64,000 nucleotides of DNA from Pseudonocardia terrae (GCF_021343995.1 NZ_JAJTTE010000013.1:62001-126000); one strand, 5' to 3'; positions 8,394 to 18,797 are shown, numbered from the stretch's first letter. Translations and numbers: made by a program. Notes: generated from the sequence alone by a model not told the origin.

Positions 8394-8464
8394 GCGTCGT
8401 CCCGGACCGCGTGGAGGTCGACGTCCGGGTACGCGGCACGCCATGGCTCGAGGAAGGCGCGGGA

Positions 8465-9691
8465 TCAGCGGCCCCGGCGCCAGCCCGACACGAGCTGCCG
8501 GACGGCGTCACGAAGCGCGCCCCCGGCGACGACGAGCAGCACCACCGCCTCCAGTCCGCGGTGCCGATCGGCGGCGTACCGGGGCGGAGTTCCTGCCGGC
8601 TCGGTCCGCTCCGCCAGGTCCTCGCCGGCCCGGGCCCCGGCGGGTACCGGTGGCGGATGCGACTCCAGCAGCATCCCGTGCTGTTGCAACCAGTACAGCC
8701 ACACGAACGCGGGGAACACGAGCAGCAGGGCCAGCCCCAGGGCGACGAACAGCGCGAGCTGCGCCGGCTCGGGCGCGGCGCTCTGGGCGAGTGTGACGGC
8801 CCCGGGCAGGACCCAGGGGTACTGGGCGACGCCCCATCCCGCGACCACGCCCACGACGGCGAGCGCGGTGGCGCCGCGCAGCAGCATCGGCCGCCTGCCG
8901 GGCAACAGCGCCAGGGCGGCGACCCCGCCGAGGACGGAGGCGGCGACCGCGGGCAGGGCCGGTCCGGTCAGGCCGGCCCACAGGTACGGGGCGCTGCGCG
9001 CCAGCAGGACCAGGTTGATCGCCGCCAGGACGCCCGTGACCAGGCCCGCGGCGAGCGAGCGGAGGCGGAAGTAGCGCGCCATGTCGTCATGGCCGCGCCG
9101 CTCGCAGTCCGCGACGAGGTAGACGCCGGCGACGTAGGCGCACGTGGCCACGAAGAGCAGACCGGTCACGATCGCCGTGGGGCTGGTCCAGGCGCCGAGC
9201 AGGTTGCCCGACGGGTCGGCCGGTATCGCGCCGGTGGCCACCGCGCCGACCGCGGTGCCGAGGAAGAAGGGCGTGAGGAGGGAGGAGGCGGCGAACAGCG
9301 CCCCGTACAGCCTGGTCGTCGCCGGGCGCTGGGCCTCGTGCCGGAAGGCGAAGCCGACCCCGCGCAGCACGATCCCGAGCAGCGACAGCGCGAGCGGCAC
9401 GAACAGCGCGACCATCACGGCGCTGAACGCGCTCGGGAACCCGGTCCAGAAGACGACGAGGCCGAAGATGATCCAGACGTGGTTGCCCTCCCACACCGGC
9501 GTGACGGACGCGTCGATCTCCTCCCGCGGGCGGGCACCGCGCTCGTCGCCGCCCGCGAGCAGGTCCCAGGTGCCGCCACCCAGGTCGGCACCGGCGAAGA
9601 GGGCGTAGCCGGCGACCGTCACCAACAGCACCACGGCGACGGCAAGAGTGGCGACCGACGGCCCCGACACGGCGTTCACGGCGGGGATCAC
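8465..9691 (-). CDS. cydB: Cytochrome bd ubiquinol oxidase subunit II
   Basis: CydB is the second membrane subunit of the bd-type terminal oxidase, a high-affinity oxygen reductase that is usually resistant to NO. The 408-residue product has the family 'FAGADLGGGTWDLLAG' opening, the 'VWEGNHVWIIF' helix and nine or so membrane segments. The C-terminal extension after about residue 345 is Pro/Ala-rich and probably cytoplasmic. Its GTG start overlaps the cydA stop (GTGA), making a coupled cydAB operon. The ABC exporter genes cydC/cydD are not next to it. Location after nitrate/nitrite genes fits use at low oxygen and under NO. Confidence 0.93.
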   Translation of the reverse strand: MIPAVNAVSGPSVATLAVAVVLLVTVAGYALFAGADLGGGTWDLLAGGDERGARPREEIDASVTPVWEGNHVWIIFGLVVFWTGFPSAFSAVMVALFVPLALSLLGIVLRGVGFAFRHEAQRPATTRLYGALFAASSLLTPFFLGTAVGAVATGAIPADPSGNLLGAWTSPTAIVTGLLFVATCAYVAGVYLVADCERRGHDDMARYFRLRSLAAGLVTGVLAAINLVLLARSAPYLWAGLTGPALPAVAASVLGGVAALALLPGRRPMLLRGATALAVVGVVAGWGVAQYPWVLPGAVTLAQSAAPEPAQLALFVALGLALLLVFPAFVWLYWLQQHGMLLESHPPPVPAGARAGEDLAERTEPAGTPPRYAADRHRGLEAVVLLVVAGGALRDAVRQLVSGWRRGR

Positions 9692-11082
9692 GACCGCGCG
9701 TCCTCGCCTCGTCGTGGCCGCTCGTAGGGCGCCCGTACGATGTCCGCCCCCGCCCCCACCGCGTCCTGGGCCCGCCAGCGGCGGCCCATGAGCCACGGCA
9801 CCGCGATGCTGGTCACCGTCAGCACCCCGTAGACCACCACCGTGACGGCCAGGGTGACCGGCACGCCGTTCGCCGGGGTCACCGCGTCGCGGGTGAGCAG
9901 CAGCCCGTAGACGACCCAGGGCTGGCGGCCCACCTCGGTGGTGATCCAGCCGAGCTCCATCGCGACGATCGACCCGGCGCCGGCGAGCGCGGCCGGGATC
10001 AGGAACCACCGGGTGGACAGGACGTCGCGACGGAACTTCCACACCCACGCCTGCCACGCGCCGAGGACCACGAGGAGGGTCCCGATGGCGACCATGCCGT
10101 CGAACGACAGGTGGATCAGGTTGGGCAGCGGGGGCCGCAGCTCCGGCGGCACGCTGTCCCAGCCCGTCACCTCGGTGTTCGGTGAGAAGCCGACCAGCAG
10201 CGAGTCGAGGTACGGGATGGCGACCCCGAAGTAGACCTGCCCGTGCCAGTAGACGCCGCCGACCCACTCCGGGACGCCCCGCGCCGTGGTGTCCACCAGC
10301 TCCATCGCCGCGAACTTGATCGGCTGCTGGTTGGCGACCGCACGGGCGAGCACGTCGCCGACGTACACCTGCAGCGGCGCGCACACGGCCCCGACCCAGA
10401 AGGGGATGAGGAACCCCAGCCGGTGGTAGCGGTCGCGTCGCCCGCGCAGCAGGCCGGTCGCGTAGACGCCGGCGACGACGAACCCGGCCACCATGTAGGC
10501 CGCCAGGATCATGTGCGGCGTCTCGTAGGGCGTCGCGGGGTTGAACACCACCGCCCACGGGTTCACCGTCGCGACCCGCCCGTCCTGCAGGGTGAAGCCG
10601 CTGGGCTGGTTCATCCAGGAGTTCGCCGCGACGACGGCCAGTGCCCCGAGCAGGCCCGCGACCACCATCGGCATGCCCGACCACCAGTGCACCCACGGCC
10701 GCAGCCGGCCCCAGCCGTACAGGTAGATGGCCGTGAAGATCGCCTCGACGAAGAACCAGATGCCCTCGATCGCGAACGGGATGCCGAACGCCGAGCCGTA
10801 GCGGCCCATGAGTACCGGCCAGAGCAGCCCGAGCTCGTACGACAGGACCGTCCCCGACACCGCCCCGACGGCGAAGACCACCGCCGCGACCTTCGACCAG
10901 CGCCGCGCGAGCACCAGCGCCACTCCGTCGTGGCGCCTGATCCCCAGCCAGTGCGCGATCAGCACGACGCTCGGGAAGGCGATGCCGAAACAGGCGAAGA
11001 CGATGTGGAAGCCCAACGACGCCCCCATCTGCACCCGTGCGGGGATGTCGCCCTCGGCCAGGACCAGCACCGGTGCGCTCAC
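9688..11082 (-). CDS. cydA: Cytochrome bd ubiquinol oxidase subunit I
   Basis: CydA carries hemes b558, b595 and d and the quinol site. The 464-residue product begins at a GTG giving 'VSAPVLVLAEGDIPARVQMG', and has the N-terminal heme-ligand His26 in 'LGFHIVFA', the 'GRQPWVVYG' quinol-site motif and the 'SWMNQPSGF' region. The loop between helices 6 and 7 is short, as in the CIO-like and actinobacterial class rather than the long-loop E. coli class. Upstream of the chosen start the frame turns into low-complexity shadow sequence. The stop overlaps the cydB start. Confidence 0.93.
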   Translation of the reverse strand: MSAPVLVLAEGDIPARVQMGASLGFHIVFACFGIAFPSVVLIAHWLGIRRHDGVALVLARRWSKVAAVVFAVGAVSGTVLSYELGLLWPVLMGRYGSAFGIPFAIEGIWFFVEAIFTAIYLYGWGRLRPWVHWWSGMPMVVAGLLGALAVVAANSWMNQPSGFTLQDGRVATVNPWAVVFNPATPYETPHMILAAYMVAGFVVAGVYATGLLRGRRDRYHRLGFLIPFWVGAVCAPLQVYVGDVLARAVANQQPIKFAAMELVDTTARGVPEWVGGVYWHGQVYFGVAIPYLDSLLVGFSPNTEVTGWDSVPPELRPPLPNLIHLSFDGMVAIGTLLVVLGAWQAWVWKFRRDVLSTRWFLIPAALAGAGSIVAMELGWITTEVGRQPWVVYGLLLTRDAVTPANGVPVTLAVTVVVYGVLTVTSIAVPWLMGRRWRAQDAVGAGADIVRAPYERPRRGEDARS

Positions 11083-11142
11083 CGCCTCACCGCCGCACGT
11101 TCCGGCGTGCGGGGGCACGATGGGCACGGAGGTGATGCCGTC

Positions 11143-11310
11143 ATGGTCTCCGCACTGCTCGTCGTGCTGCTCGGGCTCGCGCTCGGCGCACTCGGCCTGC
11201 TGGTCCCCGACCTGTACGTCGTCGGACTCATCGTGCTTCTCGTCGGTGGCATCGGCGTCCTCGTACGGCTGGGCGACTGGTACCGGATCACCGGACGGCG
11301 ACTGCCGTAG
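11143..11310 (+). CDS. Small two-helix membrane protein beside cydA
   Basis: The 55-residue product has two hydrophobic helices (about residues 3-22 and 26-43) and ends 'LGDWYRITGRRLP'. A GGAGG ribosome site lies at 11128-11132, about ten bases before the ATG. It diverges from cydA with only 60 bases between starts. In the centre of that gap is a short palindrome, GCACG-N6-CGTGC (11095-11110). No family is recognised; position suggests a possible accessory to the bd oxidase, but size and topology differ from the one-helix CydX. Confidence 0.6.
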   Translation: MVSALLVVLLGLALGALGLLVPDLYVVGLIVLLVGGIGVLVRLGDWYRITGRRLP

Positions 11311-11496
11311 CCGGATGATCGGCCGACATTCCCGGCTGGGCCGCCCCGCAGCGCGGGTATGCGCCCTCGCGGCGTCGAAACCTCTGTGACGAGGCGAGAA
11401 ACCCGACGAGCAGGCTCGAACTCGGCACAACGACCGCCACCGACATGGTGATCGCGACCTTTCGACCGGCTCCCGATCGACGGGGCCCGGTCGATC

Positions 11497-12375
11497 TCAC
11501 CCGCGGGCGGCGGCCGCGACCCACCGATCGGCCAGCGCCGACACCCACTCGGCGGCGAGCCCGGGATCGGCGGGCGGACCGTCGACGATCACCATCTCGG
11601 TCACCCCGAGATCGGCGAGTTTCGCGACGTCGTCGTCCTGCGGACTGCGCAGCGCGACCGCGAGTTTCAGCTCCGCGATGTCGCGTCCGGACTCCCGGCA
11701 GCGTGCGCCCAGGAATTCCAGGCGTTGGGCGACGTCGGCGACGCCGTCGAGGTTGAACCCGTACCAGCCGTCGCCCAGGGCCGCCACGCGGCGCAGCGCC
11801 GAGTCGCTGTTACCGCCGAAGACGATCGGGATCGTCCTGGCCCGGACGGGCTTGGGGTTGACGCGCACGGAGTCGAGGTGGACGAACTCCCCCACGAACG
11901 AGGCGACGTCCTCACGCCACACCGCGCGCATCGCGGCGACGTACTCGTCGGTCCGCGCTCCTCGCCGCGCGAAGGGCACGCCGAGCGCCTCGAACTCCTC
12001 GCGCGACCAGCCGATCCCGACGCCGAGGGTGAGCCGGCCGCCGCACAACGAGTCGAGCGTCGCCGCCTGCTTGGCCACGACCACCGGGTTGTGCTCCGGC
12101 AGGAGCAACACCCCCGTCGCGACGTCGATCGTCGAGGTGGCCGCGGCGACGAAGCTCAGGCCGACCAGGGGGTCGATCCAGTCGGCCTCCGCCGGGACGG
12201 CGATCCGTCCGTCCTCCGAGTACGGATAGCGCGACGACGTCCGGTCGACCATGACGACGTGCTCGCCCGACCACAGCGTGGCGAAGCCGCACGACTCCGC
12301 CGCCACCGCGACCGCGTCGATGACGGACCGTCGGGCGCCGGCCCCGATCCCCAGAGCGTGCAGACCGACCTGCAT
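11497..12375 (-). CDS. LLM-class F420-dependent oxidoreductase
   Basis: This 292-residue protein has the luciferase-like monooxygenase TIM-barrel pattern: 'LWSGEHVV', 'LSFVAAATSTIDVATGV', 'LDSLCGGRLTLGVGIGWSREEF' (in part) and 'IPIVFGGNSDSALRR'. Actinobacterial members mostly use the deazaflavin F420; the substrate is unknown. The ATG at 12375 gives the usual family start 'MQVGLHALG'. Its upstream region contains a perfect 10-bp inverted repeat (CTCGACCTCG at 12421-12430, CGAGGTCGAG at 12445-12454) and, further up, the paired palindromic operators shared with the divergent epimerase gene. Confidence 0.88.
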   Translation of the reverse strand: MQVGLHALGIGAGARRSVIDAVAVAAESCGFATLWSGEHVVMVDRTSSRYPYSEDGRIAVPAEADWIDPLVGLSFVAAATSTIDVATGVLLLPEHNPVVVAKQAATLDSLCGGRLTLGVGIGWSREEFEALGVPFARRGARTDEYVAAMRAVWREDVASFVGEFVHLDSVRVNPKPVRARTIPIVFGGNSDSALRRVAALGDGWYGFNLDGVADVAQRLEFLGARCRESGRDIAELKLAVALRSPQDDDVAKLADLGVTEMVIVDGPPADPGLAAEWVSALADRWVAAAARG

Positions 12376-12475
12376 CAGGCGAGCGTCCCACACGGATCCC
12401 GTCGCGGGCATCCGTTTCCCCTCGACCTCGGAACGAGCGCGGCTCGAGGTCGAGGCTCGTCGTGAGCCCGACCAG

Positions 12476-12530
12476 TGACGGGACTCTTGTCCCGTCAGAG
12501 GTGTACCGTGATGCGACAAGAGTCCCGTCA
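12476..12530. promoter_or_regulatory. Two TetR-type palindromic operators
   Basis: Site 1 (12476-12497) is a perfect palindrome: TGACGGGAC, four bases, GTCCCGTCA. Site 2 (12509-12530) is TGATGCGAC, four bases, GTCCCGTCA, matching at seven of nine left-half positions. The centres are 33 bp apart, about three helical turns. Seen together this is the layout of a TetR/AcrR-family operator. It lies just ahead of the epimerase ribosome site (12534-12540) and upstream of the divergent oxidoreductase. No TetR gene is present in the window. Confidence 0.7.
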
Positions 12531-12545
12531 TATCAGGAGAACCCC

Positions 12546-13424
12546 ATGCGTGTCCTCGTCACCGGAGCCAGCGGCGCCATCGGCTCGGCCCTCGTCCCGG
12601 AGCTGCTCGGTGCGGGCCACGAGGTCGTCGGCCTCGCCCGGTCGGAGGCCTCGGCGGACGCCCTCGGCGCCGCCGGGGTCGACGTGCTCCGCGGCGACCT
12701 GACCGACCTCGACACCCTGCGGTCCGGGGCGGCCGCGGCCGACGGCGTCGTCCACCTCGCCTTCTCGAACGACTTCACCGACTTCGCCGCGTCCGCCGAG
12801 GCCGAGGGCCGCGCGGTGGCCGCCCTCGGCGAAGGCCTCGTCGACAGCGGGAAGCCGCTGGTCATCGCCTCCGGTACCCCGGCGGTGCCGGGCCGTACCG
12901 CCACGGAGGAGGACCCGATGCCGACGGACGGGCCCGTCGGCGGCCGCGGCCGCACCGCGCTGGCGACGCTCGCCCTCGCCGACCGCGGCGTCCGGTCGGC
13001 GGCCGTGCGGCTGCCGCGCACGGTGCACGCGCAGGGCACGGGTGGCTTCGCCGGACTCCTCGTCGACATCGCGCGCCGGACGGGGGTGTCCGGCTACGTC
13101 GGCGACGGCACCCAGCGCTGGCCGGCGGTCCACCGTCGGGACGCCGTACGGCTGTTCCGGATCGCCCTGGAGGACGCGTCCCCGGGGTCGGTGCTGCACG
13201 CCGTCGCGGACGAAGGTGACCGCATGCGGGACATCGCCGCCGCGATCGGCCGCGTGCTCGACCTGCCCGTCGACGAGGTCCCCGCGGACGACTACGGCTT
13301 CCTCGGCGCCGTCTTCGCCGTCGACCAGCCCGCCTCGAGTGCCCGCACCCGGGAGCGTTTCGGCTGGACGCCGACCGGCCCGAGCCTGCTCGACGACATC
13401 CGGGCCGCGACCTACGCCACCTGA
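12546..13424 (+). CDS. NAD-dependent epimerase/dehydratase (extended SDR)
   Basis: The 292-residue protein is an extended short-chain dehydrogenase. It opens with the Rossmann motif 'VTGASGAIGSALVPELL' (residues 4-20), followed by 'RGDLTD' and the 'GVVHLAF' strand. The usual YxxxK catalytic pair is not obvious; the region around residues 110-150 instead reads 'IASGTPAVPGRTATEEDP', so activity and substrate are uncertain. The ATG is preceded by AGGAGA and lies 15 bases after a palindromic operator, so repression by a TetR-type protein is likely. Confidence 0.85.
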   Translation: MRVLVTGASGAIGSALVPELLGAGHEVVGLARSEASADALGAAGVDVLRGDLTDLDTLRSGAAAADGVVHLAFSNDFTDFAASAEAEGRAVAALGEGLVDSGKPLVIASGTPAVPGRTATEEDPMPTDGPVGGRGRTALATLALADRGVRSAAVRLPRTVHAQGTGGFAGLLVDIARRTGVSGYVGDGTQRWPAVHRRDAVRLFRIALEDASPGSVLHAVADEGDRMRDIAAAIGRVLDLPVDEVPADDYGFLGAVFAVDQPASSARTRERFGWTPTGPSLLDDIRAATYAT

Positions 13425-13463
13425 CCGTCCCCCGGCCGACCGCCCCCGACGGCGATCCCCGGC

Positions 13464-15857
<2,394 letters not shown>

Positions 15858-15912
15858 CCTGTGTCTCCCCCTGTGGTGCGGCGTGCCGTGTCGATGTCCG
15901 AACGGGCCCCGG

Positions 15913-15980
15913 CTCAGCTCCGGTGTTCGCTCCGCGAGCTCCGCTCAGCTCCGAGGTTCGCTCCGCGAGCTCCGCTCAGC
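15913..15980. repeat. Two tandem 31-bp repeats after the VOC gene
   Basis: Bases 15913-15943 and 15944-15974 are copies of a 31-bp unit with two mismatches, and the first six bases of a third copy run over the VOC stop codon (15975-15980). The unit contains GCTCCGCGAGC, itself palindromic, so the transcript can fold into stacked hairpins. It lies between the VOC stop and the UvrA-like start. Confidence 0.8.
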
Positions 15981-16401
15981 CGAGCTGCTTGATCCTGATC
16001 ATGTTCCCCGCGGGGTCGCGGAAGGCACAGTCCCGCACGCCGTAGGGCTGGTCCATCGGCTCCTGGACGACCTCGGCCTCCGCGGCCTGGATCCGGTCGA
16101 ACGTCGCGTCGAGGTCCTTGGTGGCCAGGTTGATCGCGGCGTAGGTGCCCTTGGCCATCATCTCCGAGACGACCTGGCGCTCCTCCTCGGTGACCCCCGG
16201 GTCCACCGCCGGCGGGTGCAGGACGATCGCGATCCCCGGCTGCCCGGGCGGGGCGACGGTGATCCAGTACAGGTCGTTGTAGCCGACCTCGTTCTGCACC
16301 TCGAAGCCGAGGACGTCCCGGTAGAAGGCGATCGCCTCGTCCTTGCCGGTGTGCGGGAGGTAGGTCTGGCTGATGACGATGTCCGTGCTCTGCGCTGTCA
16401 T
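15976..16401 (-). CDS. VOC (glyoxalase/bleomycin-resistance fold) protein
   Basis: The 141-residue protein has one vicinal oxygen chelate repeat pair: 'AIAFYRDVLGFEV' near residue 20, 'AINLATKDLDATFDRI' near 95 and the C-terminal 'GVRDCAFRDPAGNMIRIKQ' metal-site strand. Members bind metals and act as glyoxalase-like enzymes, dioxygenases or drug-binding proteins; the substrate here is unknown. The ATG overlaps the stop of the AraC gene (ATGA), so the pair is translationally coupled, and the regulator probably controls it. Confidence 0.88.
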   Translation of the reverse strand: MTAQSTDIVISQTYLPHTGKDEAIAFYRDVLGFEVQNEVGYNDLYWITVAPPGQPGIAIVLHPPAVDPGVTEEERQVVSEMMAKGTYAAINLATKDLDATFDRIQAAEAEVVQEPMDQPYGVRDCAFRDPAGNMIRIKQLG

Positions 16402-16850
16402 GCCGAGGACGCTAGCGGCGCTCCGCCGGCCGGGGCTTCTCGATTCCTGACCGGTCTCGTCACCTGCTTGACCACGCAGGACGGAATGTCCACCCGCTGC
16501 TCCTCGGCCGCCCGGCGGTAGGCCCCGGGCGGCATGCCGACGAGCTCGGCGAAGCGCGTGCTGAAGGTGCCCAGCGACGAGCAGCCCACCGCGAAGCAGA
16601 CCTCGGTGACGCTCAGGTCGCCCCGCCGCAGCAGGGCCATCGCCCGCTCGATGCGCCGGGTCATCAGATAGGAGTAGGGCGACTCGCCGTAGGCCCGCCG
16701 GAACTCCCGGCTGAGGTGTCCCGCCGACATGTGGGCGCCGCGGGCGAGCGCCTCGACGTCGAGCGGCTGGGCGTACTCCCGGTCGATCCGGTCCTTCACG
16801 CGCCGCAGCCGGGCCAGGTCGCTCAGGTTCGCGGCGGATCTGCTGCTCAC
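16398..16850 (-). CDS. AraC-family regulator, DNA-binding domain only
   Basis: The 150-residue protein consists almost entirely of the double helix-turn-helix AraC domain (residues about 20-120, with 'SAGHLSREFRRAYGESPYSYL' given in part and 'TEVCFAVGCSSLGTFSTRF'). There is no N-terminal sensor domain, so ligand control, if any, must come by another route. The GTG start at 16850 was chosen because sequence upstream is shadow-like. The C-terminal 30 residues contain a Cys and Pro-rich tail. It is the first gene of a coupled pair with the VOC protein. Confidence 0.87.
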   Translation of the reverse strand: MSSRSAANLSDLARLRRVKDRIDREYAQPLDVEALARGAHMSAGHLSREFRRAYGESPYSYLMTRRIERAMALLRRGDLSVTEVCFAVGCSSLGTFSTRFAELVGMPPGAYRRAAEEQRVDIPSCVVKQVTRPVRNREAPAGGAPLASSA

Positions 16851-16912
16851 GTGCGCGATCGTGCCACGACCCGGGTCCGAAATGCACCGTCCCGGCCCGG
16901 CCCGGGAGTCGC

Positions 16913-17143
16913 TCAGCGGCGGTTCCCCCGCCCCGCCGCGGCCTGCAGCTCGTCGATGCGCTTCGAGGCCTCGGCTTTGGTCAGCCGGCCGAGGTCCTCG
17001 GGCAGCTCCTGGCCGGCCTGCTGCGCGAGCGTCTCCAGGTACGAGCGCTGCGGTCCGGTGATCGGCTCGTCGCCGGTGGTCCAGTCCTCGGGGTCCTTCG
17101 CCGCCGGCGTGGTGGTCTGGACCTGGGTGTCGCGATCGGTCAT
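16913..17143 (-). CDS. DUF3072 domain protein
   Basis: The 76-residue protein matches the DUF3072 pattern 'ITGPQRSYLETLAQQAGQ' (residues 28-45) followed by 'LTKAEASKRIDELQ'. The pattern resembles the helical motif found in small actinobacterial proteins and in some DNA-related proteins with the same tail. The N-terminal 25 residues are polar and likely disordered. Function unknown. It lies between the AraC and HdeD genes, all on the same strand. Confidence 0.85.
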   Translation of the reverse strand: MTDRDTQVQTTTPAAKDPEDWTTGDEPITGPQRSYLETLAQQAGQELPEDLGRLTKAEASKRIDELQAAAGRGNRR

Positions 17144-17188
17144 CGGTCGAACATATCTTCGATCGCGCTCCCCCGCGACCCGAGCGCG

Positions 17189-17827
17189 TCAGGCCGGGTT
17201 CGGCGAGGGCCGCGCCCCGGCCGCACCCCTGGCGATCGCCCGGACGCGGAAGGCCCACCCGATCAGGATCACGCCGCCGATCAGCGCGAACAGCCCGACC
17301 AGCCAGATCAGCGTGAGGATCCCGCCGGCCGGCCAGGTCAGCAGTGCGAGGCCGAAGAGGATGTTCACGATGCCCGCGACGAGGGTCCAGCCCCAGGCGT
17401 GCGCGCCGGTCCGCCGGGCCGTGAAGGCCTCGGCGATCTCCGCGACACCCATGACGATCGCCCAGAACGCCACGACGAAGAGCAACGCCAGGGCCGTGAC
17501 GCCGGGCCAGACGAGCGCGACGAGGCCGGCGATCACCGACAGCACGCCCTGCACCACGGGCCACACCCAGTGGGCCGCCGTCCGTCGCGCCCGGAAGCCC
17601 AGGACGACGGCGACGATGCCGTCGAGGATCGCGTAGAAGCCGAACAGGAACACCAGGGTGAGCAGGGCGATGCCCGGGCTCACGAGCGCGATGATCCCGA
17701 AGAGGGCGATCAGGACGCCCCGCAGCAGCACCATCCACCAGACGGCGCCGGCGAGCTCCCGGATCGCGTCGACCGGGCGCTGCCCGGAGTCCCCCGCCCG
17801 GTCGCCCGCACTCACGTTCTCGCTCAT
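17189..17827 (-). CDS. HdeD-family membrane protein
   Basis: The 212-residue protein has about six membrane helices in three pairs, with the HdeD motifs 'LLRGVLIALFGIIALVSP', 'LDGIVAVVLGFRAR' and a repeated 'LLTWPAGGILTLIWLVG'. HdeD was first linked to acid resistance in enterobacteria; actinobacterial members have no set function. The N-terminal 20 residues are hydrophilic. A strong GAGGGGG-like region precedes the ATG on the reverse strand. Confidence 0.87.
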   Translation of the reverse strand: MSENVSAGDRAGDSGQRPVDAIRELAGAVWWMVLLRGVLIALFGIIALVSPGIALLTLVFLFGFYAILDGIVAVVLGFRARRTAAHWVWPVVQGVLSVIAGLVALVWPGVTALALLFVVAFWAIVMGVAEIAEAFTARRTGAHAWGWTLVAGIVNILFGLALLTWPAGGILTLIWLVGLFALIGGVILIGWAFRVRAIARGAAGARPSPNPA

Positions 17828-17896
17828 GACGGCCCCCCTCGGCGCCCCGGGTGGACACCTCGCGACCTGTGTACTCCGCCCGAGGGGAACGCGGAA

Positions 17897-18382
17897 TCAG
17901 CCGGGCGTGGGAGGCTGGTCGACCAGCTGGGCCAGGTAGAGCTGCTCGCCCAGGCGGTCCATCAGCTCGAGGTTCGTCTCGATGTAGTCGATGTGGTGCT
18001 CCTCGTCGGCGAGGATCTCCTCGAACAGGTTCGCCGTGGTGATGTCGCCCTTCGAGCGGCACATCGCGATGCCGGGCCGGAGCCGCTGCACGACCTCCAG
18101 CTCGATGGCGAGGTCGGACTGCAGCATCTCGCGGACGTTCGTGCCGATCCGCAGCTGGAACAGCCGCTGGTAGTTGGGGAGGCCCTCGAGGAAGAGGATG
18201 CGGTCGGTGATCTTCTCCGCGTGCCGCATCTCGTCGATCGACTCGCTACGGGTGTAGGCGGCGAGCTTGGTCAGGCCCCAGTTCTGCTGCATCTTCGCGT
18301 GCAGGAAGTACTGGTTGATGGCGGTGAGCTCGCTGGTGAGCTGCTCGTTGAGCAGGGAGATGATCTCCGGGTCCCCACGCAT
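17897..18382 (-). CDS. bfr: Heme-type bacterioferritin
   Basis: Bacterioferritin stores iron in a 24-subunit shell. The 161-residue protein has the di-iron ligands in 'LTSELTAINQYFLH', 'SESIDEMRHAEKI' and 'ADEEHHIDY', and the Met of 'DEMRHAEK' is the axial ligand for the heme shared between subunits, so it is BfrA-like rather than a plain ferritin. The length matches the family. An iron-box-like sequence lies about 85 bases upstream. The partner ferredoxin gene bfd lies just upstream on the same strand. Confidence 0.95.
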   Translation of the reverse strand: MRGDPEIISLLNEQLTSELTAINQYFLHAKMQQNWGLTKLAAYTRSESIDEMRHAEKITDRILFLEGLPNYQRLFQLRIGTNVREMLQSDLAIELEVVQRLRPGIAMCRSKGDITTANLFEEILADEEHHIDYIETNLELMDRLGEQLYLAQLVDQPPTPG

Positions 18383-18465
18383 GGCACCGTCCTCCGTTCG
18401 CTGTGATGGGCGGCACGAACGGTAGTGGGTCCGGTTCGCCCGGATCCACGAAGGACGGGCTGTCC

Positions 18466-18484
18466 GATAGCTAGCCTTACCTGC
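18466..18484. promoter_or_regulatory. Iron-box-like site (IdeR/DtxR) upstream of bfr
   Basis: The 19-base stretch GATAGCTAGCCTTACCTGC matches the DtxR/IdeR consensus TTAGGTTAGCCTAACCTAA at 12 of 19 positions, with the conserved core TAGCC-TNACCT. It lies between bfd and bfr. In mycobacteria IdeR activates bfr under high iron, which would fit; binding here is unproven. Confidence 0.5.
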
Positions 18485-18515
18485 GGCCTCGCCTCGTTCG
18501 AGTGAGCGGCGTCGG

Positions 18516-18713
18516 TCAGGCCGAGAGCGGCAGCTCCGACATCACGGACGGGGCGAGCTCGGCGGCCAGCAGGACGTCGAGGGTGCCGAGGCAGCTGCCG
18601 CAGCCCGTGCCGGCACCGCACGCGTCGCCGATCTCCTCGACCGTGCGGGCGCCCTCGCCGATGCAGTCACGCAGCTCGACGTCCGTCACGGCGTGACAGA
18701 TGCAGACGTACAT
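18516..18713 (-). CDS. bfd: Bacterioferritin-associated ferredoxin ([2Fe-2S])
   Basis: The 65-residue protein has the BFD-fold [2Fe-2S] ligands 'CICH' at the N-terminus and 'CGSC' near residue 38. Bfd passes electrons to bacterioferritin to release stored iron as Fe2+. The gene is on the same strand as bfr, 133 bases upstream, with its own iron-box-like site. The last 15 residues beyond the fold are unconserved in character. Confidence 0.92.
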   Translation of the reverse strand: MYVCICHAVTDVELRDCIGEGARTVEEIGDACGAGTGCGSCLGTLDVLLAAELAPSVMSELPLSA

Positions 18714-18729
18714 GCAGGCCAGCCTTTCG

Positions 18730-18748
18730 TCAGGTAAGGCTATGCTCG
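18730..18748. promoter_or_regulatory. Iron-box-like site (IdeR/DtxR) upstream of bfd
   Basis: TCAGGTAAGGCTATGCTCG matches the DtxR/IdeR consensus (TTAGGTTAGGCTAACCTAA orientation) at 13 of 19 positions. It lies 17 bases upstream of the bfd ATG, a position where a bound iron regulator would block transcription. Bfd is expected to be made in low iron, consistent with repression. Confidence 0.5.
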
Positions 18749-18797
18749 CAAATGATCACGGCCGGTGACAAGCCCTGCACGGCGTTAGCCTGACGAC

